Of a stretch of DNA of 64,000 nt, positions 18,037-25,993 are shown one piece after another. The stretch spans positions 434,001 to 498,000 of the forward strand of contig NZ_RKQF01000001.1 of the NCBI RefSeq assembly GCF_003814875.1, read 5' to 3'. A program made the position numbers and the translations under genes. Below the pieces are notes generated by a model. It saw only the letters and a program-made list of their open reading frames with translations, did no database searches and had not been told where the DNA came from. The stretch is from Streptomyces sp. Ag109_O5-1. GTDB taxonomy: Bacteria; Actinomycetota; Actinomycetes; Streptomycetales; Streptomycetaceae. Position 1 is the stretch's first letter; the number at the start of each line of letters is the position of its first letter.

Positions 18037-18462
18037 CTATCTGCTGGCCAGGGCTTCGGCCTCCGCACGGGCCAGCAACGCTTCCAATGAAGCGGATTCC
18101 GCCTCCAGGATCGCCGAGGCGGCGTAGTCGATCGCGAACGACGCATAGTCCTCAGCATCCTCCGCGTTGTGCTCGGCACGCTTCACGTCATGCTCGGCCT
18201 TGCGCTCCTGGAAACGGATCTTGGCCGTCGCTACATGCTCCTGCCATTTGTTCCTTGCCTCTTCCAGTGACGCAGCGGCAGCGGCCTTCTGTTCGGCTGC
18301 CTCACGGCGGAGTTCCTCTGCCTGCTGTTCCGCCTCCTGCTGAGCCTGTTCGACCGCAGCCGACAACTGCTCCCGGTTCTTGGTGATGGCACTTTGCACT
18401 TGCTCTTGCGCGTGCTTCGCCCGATCCGTCAATTGGGTGATGTGGTCCGTCGCCTCCGTCAT
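18037..18462 (-). CDS. Alanine/glutamate-rich coiled-coil protein
   Basis: The 141-codon frame begins at ATG 18462 with an AGGTGGGG box. The protein is almost entirely alpha-helical: residues about 10-100 are rich in Ala, Gln, Glu and Lys with heptad spacing (QEAEQQAEELRREAAEQK), and the last 40 residues are an Ala/Glu helix. No catalytic motif, signal peptide or membrane segment is present. A structural or stress-related role is possible but no function can be assigned. The composition matches hypothetical proteins common in Streptomyces. Confidence 0.7.
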   Translation of the reverse strand: MTEATDHITQLTDRAKHAQEQVQSAITKNREQLSAAVEQAQQEAEQQAEELRREAAEQKAAAAASLEEARNKWQEHVATAKIRFQERKAEHDVKRAEHNAEDAEDYASFAIDYAASAILEAESASLEALLARAEAEALASR

Positions 18463-18802
18463 GGCCCCACCTTTCCGATTGCTCGCAAAAGGGTCCTTAT
18501 CAACTCCAACACATACGTCAGGAGGCCGCCATACGGGTGGCCACACAGACCGTTCCCAGGCTGGCCGGGTTCCTGGAAGACCTCACCACCGCCCGCAGCG
18601 ACCACCGCCGCAATCCACGCTTCCGCCAAGGCGAAACGCGGCCACCGGCGGACGGGGCCTGGACTTCGCCCTCGACTGCGCCGACGTGCCCATCGTCCGC
18701 AAGCAGGCCGCCTCCGTGCTCGGCCTGAACGGCTTGTCGGAGTACGGGCCTTTCCGTACTCCGACACCGCGGGAAGCGGTGATAGCGGCGCTTGCCGAGG
18801 TT
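18463..18802. other. Region left of the IS1380 element, no recognised gene
   Basis: The plus strand holds an open stretch (18540-18800) that could be a decayed gene, but no family was recognised. It contains a strong 12-bp hairpin at 18736-18765. Confidence 0.4.
18736..18765. terminator. Perfect 12-bp stem hairpin
   Basis: GTCGGAGTACGG (18736-18747) and CCGTACTCCGAC (18754-18765) pair perfectly around the loop GCCTTT. It lies 38 bp left of the IS1380 inverted repeat. No U-tract follows on either strand. It may be a terminator or a leftover recombination site. Confidence 0.45.
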
Positions 18803-20488
18803 AGCCTGCGCGTTTCACTTCGCCTGGCTGAGCTGGTCGGGTCACGGTGAAGCGGTGGTTTCGGTTGCTCGTGGCCGGGTGGGCATGGCCGGGGCCCGAC
18901 GCGCGGGTCGGGTTCTCCAGAATTCCTAGGGTCGTGGGTGGTCAGGGGCGGTGCCGCGGTTCAGGTGGCCGGCCGTGGCAGGGCCGCGAGGCGGGCGAAT
19001 GCGCTGGTCAGCTCCTTTCGCCAGGGCCAGGTCGCGGAGATCCGCAGGTGCAGGCGGCGACCGCCGCGGGTGATGCGGGCAGCTGCGTGCAGCAGCCGGT
19101 AGCGGAGCTTCTTCGGCTCGGCGGTGGCCAGTTCGCCTTCCAGCAGCAGAGTGCGCGTCCAGGCGAGCAGGTCGATGGCGGTCAGAGACAACTCCAGCCA
19201 CGCTTGGTTGATAGCGAAGTGGCGGGAGGGGAAGCGGCCGAAGCCGGTGGTCTTGCCGCAGCGGATGCGGTCCTCGACGCGGGCGTGCGCCCGGTGGCGT
19301 ACTTCCAGGTGCTGCAATGAGCCTTCCCCGTAGGGGGTGTCGGTGAGGAAGACCTGGTGGCGCATGCCTTCGTCGAGGTCGAACAGGGATAGCTGGGCGC
19401 CGGGATGCGGGCGCTCACGCCGCACGATGATCCGCGTGCCCTCGGGGTAGCCGTCCAGGTCCACAAGGCCGGTCCGCTCGGCGACCGCCGCGCCGGTGCG
19501 CAGGGAGCCGTCCTGCTCCAGCGCGGGATGCCAGACACGCCCGGGCAGAGCGCGGATCGCGCGGCGGACCGGTTCGGTGACGGGATGTCCGACCGAGAAG
19601 AACGTCCGGATGCCGCGCGAGCGCAGGGCGCGTATGTGGTGCAGGAATGCCTTGGCGCTTCCGGCGCTGTCGGTGCGGATGAGGATGTCGGTGCCGTGGC
19701 GGTGGGCGTCGGGGATCTGGGCCAGGGCCTGCTCGAGGACGGCGATGTGATCGGCGGCGGTGTTGGCGCCGGCATTGCCCGGCCGCAGCACTCCGGCCAG
19801 GGCTTCTTTGGTGTTGTCCAGGAAGCACAGCAGCGGGTGGTAGCCGAAGCCGCGTTTATAGGTGGCTGCCGCCTGCTCCTTTTCGGAGTGGCAGGTGACG
19901 AGTGTGGCGTCGATGTCCAGGACCAGGCCCGCAAGGTCGCGTCCGCCCGCGTGGGCCGCGGGTATCCCAGGGCCGGTGTCGGCGGCCTGCATCCAAGCGA
20001 CTTCGCGGGCGGCGGCGCGGGCCGCCCGCAGTGCCGCGAGGGCGGCAGGATCGATACCGGCCAGCAGCCGCCAGGCGGTTGGAGTGGAGGCCACCGGACC
20101 GAACACATCGGCCTGATCGCGCAGTAGAGCCAGGTCCGTGATGGCCTCGCCGCCGTCGGCGAGCATCACCGCCAGATCCACCGCGATCCTGCCCGGACTG
20201 TGTCCCGTCCCGCCAGGCCGCAGTCGGCGCAGCGCGTTGGTGAACGCGACGGTCAGGCCGGTGGCATCGGCGAGATCGGCCAGCAGACGGGACCCGGCAT
20301 GGCTGACCACCCCGCGCCCGTCGGACGAGACGACAAGCTTGGGGCGCGACCCGGTAGTGTGCACGCAGAAAGTGCCTTCCTGCTGTGATGACAGAGACCT
20401 TAGACAAGCCTCATCGTCCCAGCTCAGAAGGCACTTTCGCGTTCTCGCTCAAGATCCGGACACCGCGGCAAGTGAAACGCGCAGGCTA
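18803..20488. mobile_element. IS1380-family insertion sequence
   Basis: The element is bounded by perfect 19-bp inverted repeats: TAGCCTGCGCGTTTCACTT at 18803-18821 and its complement at 20470-20488. It holds one intact transposase on the minus strand. Length is about 1.69 kb, normal for the family. Flanks (AGGT left, GGCC right) show no target duplication, so this copy may have lost it through later rearrangement. Confidence 0.88.
18961..20364 (-). CDS. IS1380-family transposase
   Basis: The 467-residue protein is full length for the family. It has the DDE-fold features of IS1380: LVLDIDATLV (first Asp), ILIRTDSAGSAKAFL (second Asp) and the C-terminal FGRFPSRHFAINQAWLEL region containing the last acidic/aromatic block. 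No frameshift or stop is present, so the element could still be active. It ends 139 bp inside the left inverted repeat. Confidence 0.9.
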   Translation of the reverse strand: MHTTGSRPKLVVSSDGRGVVSHAGSRLLADLADATGLTVAFTNALRRLRPGGTGHSPGRIAVDLAVMLADGGEAITDLALLRDQADVFGPVASTPTAWRLLAGIDPAALAALRAARAAAREVAWMQAADTGPGIPAAHAGGRDLAGLVLDIDATLVTCHSEKEQAAATYKRGFGYHPLLCFLDNTKEALAGVLRPGNAGANTAADHIAVLEQALAQIPDAHRHGTDILIRTDSAGSAKAFLHHIRALRSRGIRTFFSVGHPVTEPVRRAIRALPGRVWHPALEQDGSLRTGAAVAERTGLVDLDGYPEGTRIIVRRERPHPGAQLSLFDLDEGMRHQVFLTDTPYGEGSLQHLEVRHRAHARVEDRIRCGKTTGFGRFPSRHFAINQAWLELSLTAIDLLAWTRTLLLEGELATAEPKKLRYRLLHAAARITRGGRRLHLRISATWPWRKELTSAFARLAALPRPAT

Positions 20489-20542
20489 GGCCTTCCGATC
20501 TTTCGTTGGACTCATGGTGGCGACGTTCCTAGCGTTGTCTGC

Positions 20543-21459
20543 ATGAACACCTCGCGAATCGCCCTCGCCACGGGCGCCAATCAAGGACTGGGCCGCGCCT
20601 TCGTGGAAGGGCTGGCGGCCCGTATGCACCGGGACGACCTGGTCCTGCTCACTGGCCGCAATCACGAGTGACGGACGCCGCCCGCGAGGTCACACGGCTG
20701 CCTGGCACCGCCGCCCGCGAGGTCACACGGCTGCCTGGCACCCAAGCCCGTGTCGAGGGCCGCGTCCTGGACGTCACGGACAAGGATGCCATCGTCGCCC
20801 TCGCCGAGGACCTGCAGACCTGCCACGGAGGGGTCGACATCGTCCTGTCCAACGCCGTGGCCCGGCTGTTGCCCGACGAGTCACAAGCCGAGCGGGCCGA
20901 CGAGTTCATCGACGTTTCCAACACCGCGACCCATGCGATCCTGCGTTCCTTCGCCCCCGTCCTGCGCCCGGGCGGTCGGCTGCTCGTTGTGGCCAGCACC
21001 CTGGGCACACTCGGGCACCTCAACCCCCGGCTGCACCATCTGTTCGACGGCGCGAGTCTCGACCAGGTCGAGTCCGCTGTCGAGTGGTGGCGCAGCGCCG
21101 TCCAGACCGGGACCGCGCAGGAGGCGGGCTGGCCCGTATGGCTAAACGTGCCCTCAAAGGTGGCTCAGGTCGCCGCCGTTCACGCGGTCGCTGCCGAGCG
21201 CCGCGAACACGACCTCGCGGTTGGCACCCGGATCGCCTCCGTGTGCCCTGGCATGGTCGACACCGCCACCTCCCGCCCGTGGTTCAGCGACTACAGCCAG
21301 GCCCAGTCACCGGCCCAGGCCGCCGAAGCCGTACTCGACCTGGTCTTCGCCGAGCCCGCCGATCCCGCCCTCTACGGCGAGTTGGTCCGCTTCGGCAAGG
21401 TCCTGGACTGGCGCGACGGCACGCCCCCGGTGGAACAGGACCGGATCCTCACACCCTGA
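20543..21459 (+). pseudogene. Short-chain dehydrogenase/reductase split by a frameshift
   Basis: The first part (20543-20671) has the SDR cofactor motif TGANQGLGRAF and ends LLTGRNHE-stop. The second part (from GTG 20668 to 21459) continues the same protein: VLDVTDKDAIVALAED, LSNAVAR, ending with a CPGMVDTAT motif. The frames meet in a GTGA overlap, so translational coupling is formally possible, but the split falls inside the Rossmann fold. A 33-bp tandem duplication sits just after the break. The usual catalytic YxxxK motif is not obvious; the expected region reads WLNVPSKVAQ. Probably inactive. Confidence 0.65.
20677..20742. repeat. 33-bp perfect tandem duplication inside the SDR gene
   Basis: Two identical 33-bp units lie at 20677-20709 and 20710-20742 and encode AAREVTRLPGT twice. 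The unit length keeps the frame. It lies just after the frameshift of the SDR gene and indicates recent slippage or a replication error. Confidence 0.9.
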
Positions 21460-21475
21460 CGCCCCCCACGCCCGC

Positions 21476-21612
21476 GTCAGTCACCGGCGCCTCGCGGCCT
21501 TGGCGCCGAGACGGCCCGCGCCCTTGCCAGCACGGGCGCGGAGGCCACCTCGCCGTGCGCGACGTGACGGCGGGCGAACGCGTCGCCAGGGACATCACGA
21601 TTGGTATCGGCA
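21476..21612 (+). pseudogene. N-terminal fragment of a second SDR gene
   Basis: Reading with two frameshifts, the strand gives SVTGASR, then LGAETARALASTGAE, then VRDVTAGERVARDIT. This is the cofactor-binding start of a retinol-dehydrogenase-like SDR. The match stops near 21612, and the rest of the gene is absent; the next feature is the 3' end of a regulator on the other strand. Confidence 0.55.
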
Positions 21613-21642
21613 CCCAGAACGGGTGGGTTGCACGAGGGGATC

Positions 21643-22512
21643 TCAGGCGGAGCTGTCGCTGGTCGAGTGGCTGGGGTCCGCTGCCCAGGACGCCAGCAGG
21701 CGCAGGCTGTCATGGGTCGGGGTGCCCGATTCGGCGGTCCAGACGATGATCTGCAGGTCGGGGTCGGCGGCCCAGGTGACGGCGTTCCAGTCGAGATGCA
21801 GGTCCCCCACGACGGGGTGGCGCAGATGCTTGGATCCGGTGTCCCGGACGGCGACGTGGTGGGCTGCCCACCACTGGCGGAACTGCTCGTCCCTGACCGA
21901 GAGTTCGCCCACCAGGGCGGCGAGCTGCCTGTCCCCGGGGTTGTTGGTGTTGTGCATCCGCATCTGGGCGATGGCCAGCCGGGTGACGCCCTCCCAGTCC
22001 GCGTACAGCTCGCGCATCGCCGGATCGGTGATGAGCAGCCTGATGTAGTAACGCTGCTTCTCCGGAATCTTCGCGAAGTCGGTGACCAAGGCGGCACCCA
22101 TGGCGTTCCAGGCGACGATCTCGGTGCGCGGACCGATCACGAACGCGGGGGTGTGCGCCATGTCGTCGAGCATGCGCTGCAACTGCGGCTGCGCTTTCAG
22201 GCGCGGCTGCCGACGCGGCGGGCGGAATTCTTCCTTGGCCGCGAGCTCGTACAGATAGGCCCGCTGGTCCTCGTCCAGGCGCAGCACCCGGGCCAGGGAC
22301 TCCAGCACGGACGGCGACGGCTGGATACGGCCCTGTTCCAGACGGGCGTAGTAGTCGGTGCTGATGGCCGCCAGCACGGCGACCTCCTCACGGCGCAGGC
22401 CCGATACACGCCGCGAACCGCCGTCGGGCAGACCGACGGCGGCCGGGTCGAGCTCGGCGCGGCGCGCCTTGAGGAATTCCCCCAGATCATGACGGTGAGG
22501 ATCGCGGTTCAT
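21643..22512 (-). CDS. XRE regulator with MmyB-like ligand-binding domain (first copy)
   Basis: The 289-residue protein has an N-terminal helix-turn-helix: FLKARRAELDPAAVGL, then VSGLRREEVAVLAAIS and DYYARLEQGR (about residues 14-62), which is the diagnostic pattern of MmyB-type regulators. The C-terminal domain (about 105-275) has FVIGPRTEIVAWNAMGAAL and WWAAHHVAVRDTGSKHLRHPVVGDL, the PAS-like ligand pocket. Such regulators often sit beside dehydrogenases and may sense fatty acids or other lipophilic ligands. Here it follows the DJ-1/MoaF-like operon but has its own promoter region with an inverted repeat. Confidence 0.92.
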   Translation of the reverse strand: MNRDPHRHDLGEFLKARRAELDPAAVGLPDGGSRRVSGLRREEVAVLAAISTDYYARLEQGRIQPSPSVLESLARVLRLDEDQRAYLYELAAKEEFRPPRRQPRLKAQPQLQRMLDDMAHTPAFVIGPRTEIVAWNAMGAALVTDFAKIPEKQRYYIRLLITDPAMRELYADWEGVTRLAIAQMRMHNTNNPGDRQLAALVGELSVRDEQFRQWWAAHHVAVRDTGSKHLRHPVVGDLHLDWNAVTWAADPDLQIIVWTAESGTPTHDSLRLLASWAADPSHSTSDSSA

Positions 22513-22519
22513 GCCATCA

Positions 22520-22549
22520 CCCTGACATCGGAGAACAATGTTGTCAGGG
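22520..22549. promoter_or_regulatory. Inverted repeat at the first MmyB regulator promoter
   Basis: CCCTGACA (22520-22527) and TGTCAGGG (22542-22549) form perfect 8-bp arms around 14 bases, ending 8 bp from the start codon. This fits autoregulation. The regulator that binds is inferred. Confidence 0.5.
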
Positions 22550-22558
22550 GGAGAGATC

Positions 22559-22568
22559 TGTCCCTGGA
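22559..22568 (-). promoter_or_regulatory. TCCAGGGACA element before the first MmyB regulator
   Basis: On the coding strand the 10-mer TCCAGGGACA starts 56 bases before the ATG. The identical 10-mer lies at exactly the same distance before the second MmyB gene (25804-25813). It may be a shared promoter core or operator. Confidence 0.5.
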
Positions 22569-22615
22569 AGTCCTCACTTCAAGATGACGCGCGGCCTGTG
22601 CCCGTCACCAGGGGT

Positions 22616-22954
22616 TCAGCGGACGCGGGTCCATTTCCCGTGGAGCTGGACGAATTGGCCTCCGATAACGGAGCTGGCCATGCAGGTGCCTTCGGTGTAG
22701 TCCTCGATGTGGGTGACGTGGTCGCCGGCGTCGGGCTCGGTCCAGCGCACGACGTAGAGGCCGTCGCGGAGCTGGGTGGTGGTGTACTCCATCGTCTGCT
22801 TCCGGCCCTTGATCGCGCCGCCCGTCACCTCGAAGCTGACCTGGGTCGGCGAGTCGAAGGTGATGTCCACCGTGAAGTGGCCGAGCGGGCTGTCCGGGCC
22901 GAGGTCCGCCTGCCAGGTCTGACCCACGCTGGGAAGGGTGGCGTTGCTGTCCAT
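22616..22954 (-). CDS. MoaF-related small beta-barrel protein
   Basis: The 112-residue protein is beta-rich, with GQTWQADLG, FTVDITFDSPTQVSFEV, YTTTQLRDGLYVVRWTEPD and a final QLHGKWTRV. The GLYVVRWTEP segment and overall strand pattern resemble the MoaF / phenolic-acid-decarboxylase lipocalin-like fold. No catalytic residues can be assigned. It is the last gene of a four-gene operon with DJ-1, NTF2-like and flavodoxin-like proteins, 45 bases after the DJ-1 stop, so a role in detoxification or binding of a small aromatic or quinone is plausible but inferred. Confidence 0.7.
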   Translation of the reverse strand: MDSNATLPSVGQTWQADLGPDSPLGHFTVDITFDSPTQVSFEVTGGAIKGRKQTMEYTTTQLRDGLYVVRWTEPDAGDHVTHIEDYTEGTCMASSVIGGQFVQLHGKWTRVR

Positions 22955-22999
22955 CGGTATTACCTCTTTCTTTGAGCCTTTGAGCGATGGTGCGGGGTG

Positions 23000-23701
23000 T
23001 CAGCCGAGGGTCTTGACGACTTCGTGGGCGAGCGGGACGGCCGAGGCGGGGTTCTGGCCGGTGATGAGGGTGCGGTCCACCTCGATGTGGGGGGCGAAGT
23101 TCTCCTCGCCCTTGCGGTAGTCCGTGCCCACGTCCGCGATGAGGCGGTCCTGAAGCAGCCACTTCGCCCGGTCGGCGAGGCCGTTCTGGATTTCCTCGGA
23201 GTTGGACAGACCGGTCAGGCGATAGCCGGCGAACGGGGACTTGCCGTCGGCGTCCACGGTGGACAGCAACGCGGCCGGGCCGTGGCAGACCAGCGTCACG
23301 AGCTTGCCGGAGGCAAGCCAGTCGCTGAGCAGCTGGCCGGCCGCGGGGTCGTTGGACAGGTCCTCCATCGGGCCCCAGCCGCCGGGGACGAACACGGCGT
23401 CGTAGTCGTCGATGTTCACGTCCTCGATGCGGACGGGGTTCGCCAGTTCGGTGGCCTCGTGCAGGGCCGTCTTCATCCGCTCGGCGCCCTCCTCGCCACC
23501 GTTGAAGTCCGGGGTGAGGCTGAGCGGGTCGGCGGTCGGCGGGATGCCGCCCGGGGTGGCCGCGGAGATCTCGTAGCCGGCCTCCTTGAAGACGCCGTAC
23601 GGACCGATGGCCTCCTCGGCCCAGAAACCGGCCGGCTGCTCGAACCCGTCGGCCAGGGTCCAGTGATCGGCGGCGGTGATGAGGAAGAGAATCTTCGCCA
23701 T
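23000..23701 (-). CDS. DJ-1/PfpI family protein
   Basis: The 233-residue protein has the nucleophile-elbow motif LVCHGPAALL with Cys in CHG and a preceding YDAVFVPGGWGPMEDL acidic loop (VPGGxGP). This is the type-1 glutamine-amidotransferase-like, Hsp31/YajL-type layout. Such proteins act as glyoxalase III or protein deglycase-like enzymes against reactive carbonyls. The start at 23701 is chosen because MAKILFLIT is the first beta strand of the fold. It lies 29 bases after the NTF2-like gene in the same operon. Confidence 0.88.
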   Translation of the reverse strand: MAKILFLITAADHWTLADGFEQPAGFWAEEAIGPYGVFKEAGYEISAATPGGIPPTADPLSLTPDFNGGEEGAERMKTALHEATELANPVRIEDVNIDDYDAVFVPGGWGPMEDLSNDPAAGQLLSDWLASGKLVTLVCHGPAALLSTVDADGKSPFAGYRLTGLSNSEEIQNGLADRAKWLLQDRLIADVGTDYRKGEENFAPHIEVDRTLITGQNPASAVPLAHEVVKTLG

Positions 23702-23730
23702 GGGGTGCTCCCTGGAGTGAGTACGAACGG

Positions 23731-24120
23731 TCAGTTGTTGGCGGCCTGCTGGACGACGTGGCTGTCGGCCGCCTGGATCAGGTGGGTGAGCTTGCCGCCG
23801 CCGACCGTCCACAGGTGGATGAAGCGCGCGTCCGACTCCTCGCCGGACTTGGACACGGCGTGGTAGTGGCCGCGGACGAAGACGTGCTCACCGGTGTCGT
23901 AGAACTCCTCGGCCACCGCGCCGAAGGAGGTGAAGCGCGGCGCGAGCCGGCCGAAGAAGTCCGCCCCGACGCTGGCCCAGGTCCTGTAGAGGCCGCCGTA
24001 GGGGAAGCCAGGGGTGATGTCCCAGACGATGTCGGGGTCGATGACCTCGGCGACCACGTCCGGGGCCATGCCGGAGTCGTACAGCCGGCGGACGAGAGCG
24101 AGGTTCGGGGAGTCGGACAT
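23731..24120 (-). CDS. NTF2-like / SnoaL-type protein
   Basis: This 129-residue protein has the cone-shaped alpha+beta fold signature of the NTF2/SnoaL superfamily: an N-terminal LVRRLYDSG helix, DPDIVWDI and the C-terminal strands VFVRGHYHAV and RFIHLWTVGGGKLTHL. Members are enzymes or binding proteins acting on small polyketide-like or carbonyl substrates. No specific substrate can be named. It is the second gene of the flavodoxin/NTF2/DJ-1/MoaF-like operon. Confidence 0.85.
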   Translation of the reverse strand: MSDSPNLALVRRLYDSGMAPDVVAEVIDPDIVWDITPGFPYGGLYRTWASVGADFFGRLAPRFTSFGAVAEEFYDTGEHVFVRGHYHAVSKSGEESDARFIHLWTVGGGKLTHLIQAADSHVVQQAANN

Positions 24121-24165
24121 GGTGCTGCTCCTTTGCGGGTCAGGCTGCGGGTGAGTTCTTGGGGT

Positions 24166-24765
24166 TCAGACGGCGAGGGCGGCGCGGCCGGCGCGGAAGA
24201 AGGCGGTCTGCTGCGCCACGCGGGCACCGAGGCCCTCGGCGGTGGCGATGTCCGACTTGTGGACCGCCTCCGGGCCGGCATCGACCGGAGTCTGCGCGCC
24301 CGCACCGACGAAGTAGCCCAGACGGTTGATGTCGTCCTCGCTGCCCTCGGTGGAGGCCCAGCCCGGCTGCACACCGAGGCTGACCCAGTGCATGCCGTGC
24401 TGGGCGGCCATGGTGAAGAAGTAGCCCAGGGTCGAGGACTTGTCGCCGTTCTTGGCACCGGAGTTGGTGAAGCCGGCGGCGATCTTGTCGGCCCAGGTCT
24501 GGGTGTACCAGCGCTTGCTGCTGGTCTCGGCGAAGGTGTGGAAGGCGGCGGAGGCGGTGCCCATGTAGGTGGGGGCACCGAAGATGATGGCGTCGGCGGC
24601 GTCCAGCTGCGCCCACTGCTCGTCGGTGATCGTGTCCACGGGGATGGAGATCACCTCGGCACCGGCTTCCGCAGCGCCGCGCGCCACGGCCTCGGCTATG
24701 ACGGCAGTGTGGCCGTAGCCGGAATGGAAAGCGACGGCGACAGTGGGACGGGAGGTGGCAGACAT
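24166..24765 (-). CDS. Flavodoxin-like NAD(P)H:quinone oxidoreductase (WrbA-like)
   Basis: The 199-residue protein has the FMN-binding loop HSGYGHTAVIAEAV (residues about 14-27), GAPTYMGTASAAFHTF in the second FMN loop and NSGAKNGDKSST in the third. This is the pattern of WrbA/Lot6-like quinone reductases. It would reduce quinones by two electrons using FMN and NAD(P)H, avoiding semiquinone radicals. The ATG at 24765 has an AGGAG box. It is the first gene of the operon. Two CCAGGGA elements lie just upstream. Confidence 0.88.
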   Translation of the reverse strand: MSATSRPTVAVAFHSGYGHTAVIAEAVARGAAEAGAEVISIPVDTITDEQWAQLDAADAIIFGAPTYMGTASAAFHTFAETSSKRWYTQTWADKIAAGFTNSGAKNGDKSSTLGYFFTMAAQHGMHWVSLGVQPGWASTEGSEDDINRLGYFVGAGAQTPVDAGPEAVHKSDIATAEGLGARVAQQTAFFRAGRAALAV

Positions 24766-24899
24766 GGGGGTATTGCTCCTCGAAAAAGATTGCGTGAATC
24801 GCGCTCTGGAAGCATGGCACGGAATTCGACAGCGAAGGTAGGAAGGATTCCTCCCTGGCTTTGTTATCCCTGGCTTACGCCGACAATCACCTGCCGATT

Positions 24900-25757
24900 T
24901 CAAGAATTCACGGCAGTGGCCGCCACCGAGGAGGAAAGGAAGCGCAGGCCCTCGTACGCACGCGAGTCGGGTTCGGCGCTCCAGACGATCAGCTGCTGAT
25001 CGGGGTCGGCCACACAGGTGAGGGCGTCCCAGGCGAGGGAGAGTTCGCCGGCGACAGGGTGGTCAAACACCTTGGTGCCGCCGGTCCGGGGCACCACAGG
25101 GCGACCTCCCCACCACTGGCGGAACTGGTCGTCCTGAACCGACAGCTCACCGACGACGTCGGCCAGTCTCCGGTCGTCGGGGCAGGCCGCGGCCTGCTGC
25201 CGCAGCACGGCCACGGCGTTGCGGGCGGAGTCCTCCCAGTCGGCGTACAGCGTTCGCATGGCCGGGGCGGTGAAGAGCAGCCGGACGTAGTTGCGCTGCT
25301 GCTGGGGGACCTTCGCGAAATCGGTGCCGAACAGAGCGGCGGCCATCGGGTTCCACGCCAGGATGTCCAGATGCCGGCCCAGGATCACACCAGGGGCCAC
25401 GCTGAGCTCGTTCAGCACGGTGCGCAGCCGGGGGTGCGCCTTCTGCGGGGCTCGCCGCCGCGCCCGGCCGGCTTCCTTTCCGGCCAGCTCGAACAGATGG
25501 TCTCGCTGGTCGTCGCTGAGGTGCAGGACCCGGACGAGCTCGGCCAGCACGGACGCGGAGGGGGCTATACGGCCCTGCTCCAGGCGGGTGTAATAGTCGG
25601 TGCTGATGGCGGCCAGCACGGCCACCTCGTCCCGGCGCAGTCCGGCCACGCGACGGCGCCGGTCGGTTTCGGGCAGCCCGACCGTACGGGGGCTGAGCTC
25701 GGCCCGACAGGCCTTCAGGAATTGACCCAGCTCCTTACGGCGCACGCTGCTGTTCAT
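24900..25757 (-). CDS. XRE regulator with MmyB-like ligand-binding domain (second copy)
   Basis: The 285-residue protein is a paralogue of the one at 21643-22512. It has FLKACRAELSPRTVGL, VAGLRRDEVAVLAAIS and DYYTRLEQGR in the helix-turn-helix, and DILAWNPMAAALFG and WWGGRPVVPRTGGTKVFDHPVAGEL in the ligand domain. ATG 25757 is chosen because it starts the conserved N-terminus; the longer frame would run through the promoter. It is upstream of the flavodoxin-like operon and divergent from the alcohol dehydrogenase operon, so it probably controls one or both. Confidence 0.92.
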   Translation of the reverse strand: MNSSVRRKELGQFLKACRAELSPRTVGLPETDRRRRVAGLRRDEVAVLAAISTDYYTRLEQGRIAPSASVLAELVRVLHLSDDQRDHLFELAGKEAGRARRRAPQKAHPRLRTVLNELSVAPGVILGRHLDILAWNPMAAALFGTDFAKVPQQQRNYVRLLFTAPAMRTLYADWEDSARNAVAVLRQQAAACPDDRRLADVVGELSVQDDQFRQWWGGRPVVPRTGGTKVFDHPVAGELSLAWDALTCVADPDQQLIVWSAEPDSRAYEGLRFLSSSVAATAVNS

Positions 25758-25767
25758 ACTGGCCAGT
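25758..25767. promoter_or_regulatory. Palindrome ACTGGCCAGT at the second MmyB start
   Basis: A perfect 10-bp palindrome directly abuts the start codon of the second MmyB-type regulator. It could block translation or transcription initiation if bound. The same region holds the shared TCCAGGGACA element at 25804-25813. Confidence 0.4.
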
Positions 25768-25803
25768 GTGCGCTGTCCGCCACTCGGCTGGGTAGGAAGG
25801 TTT

Positions 25804-25813
25804 TGTCCCTGGA
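25804..25813 (-). promoter_or_regulatory. TCCAGGGACA element before the second MmyB regulator
   Basis: This 10-mer is identical to 22559-22568 and lies at the same distance from its start codon, although the surrounding sequences differ. Two related CCAGGGA copies lie upstream of the flavodoxin-like gene (near 24855-24875). A shared regulator is inferred. Confidence 0.5.
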
Positions 25814-25993
25814 TACATCTCTCCGGGGGTGGAATTCTCCTCTGTACGGGCCATGCGGGCGGCGACAGAGTGAAAGACCGATAATTGTTTTTCACAGGCC
25901 GTCGGCGCTTCTGCACACCTCTTTGACCATCGTCGACGAATCCGTCACGTCCGAGTGACACCGCAGCCCGAGAAACGCATCAGGAGAAAAGTC

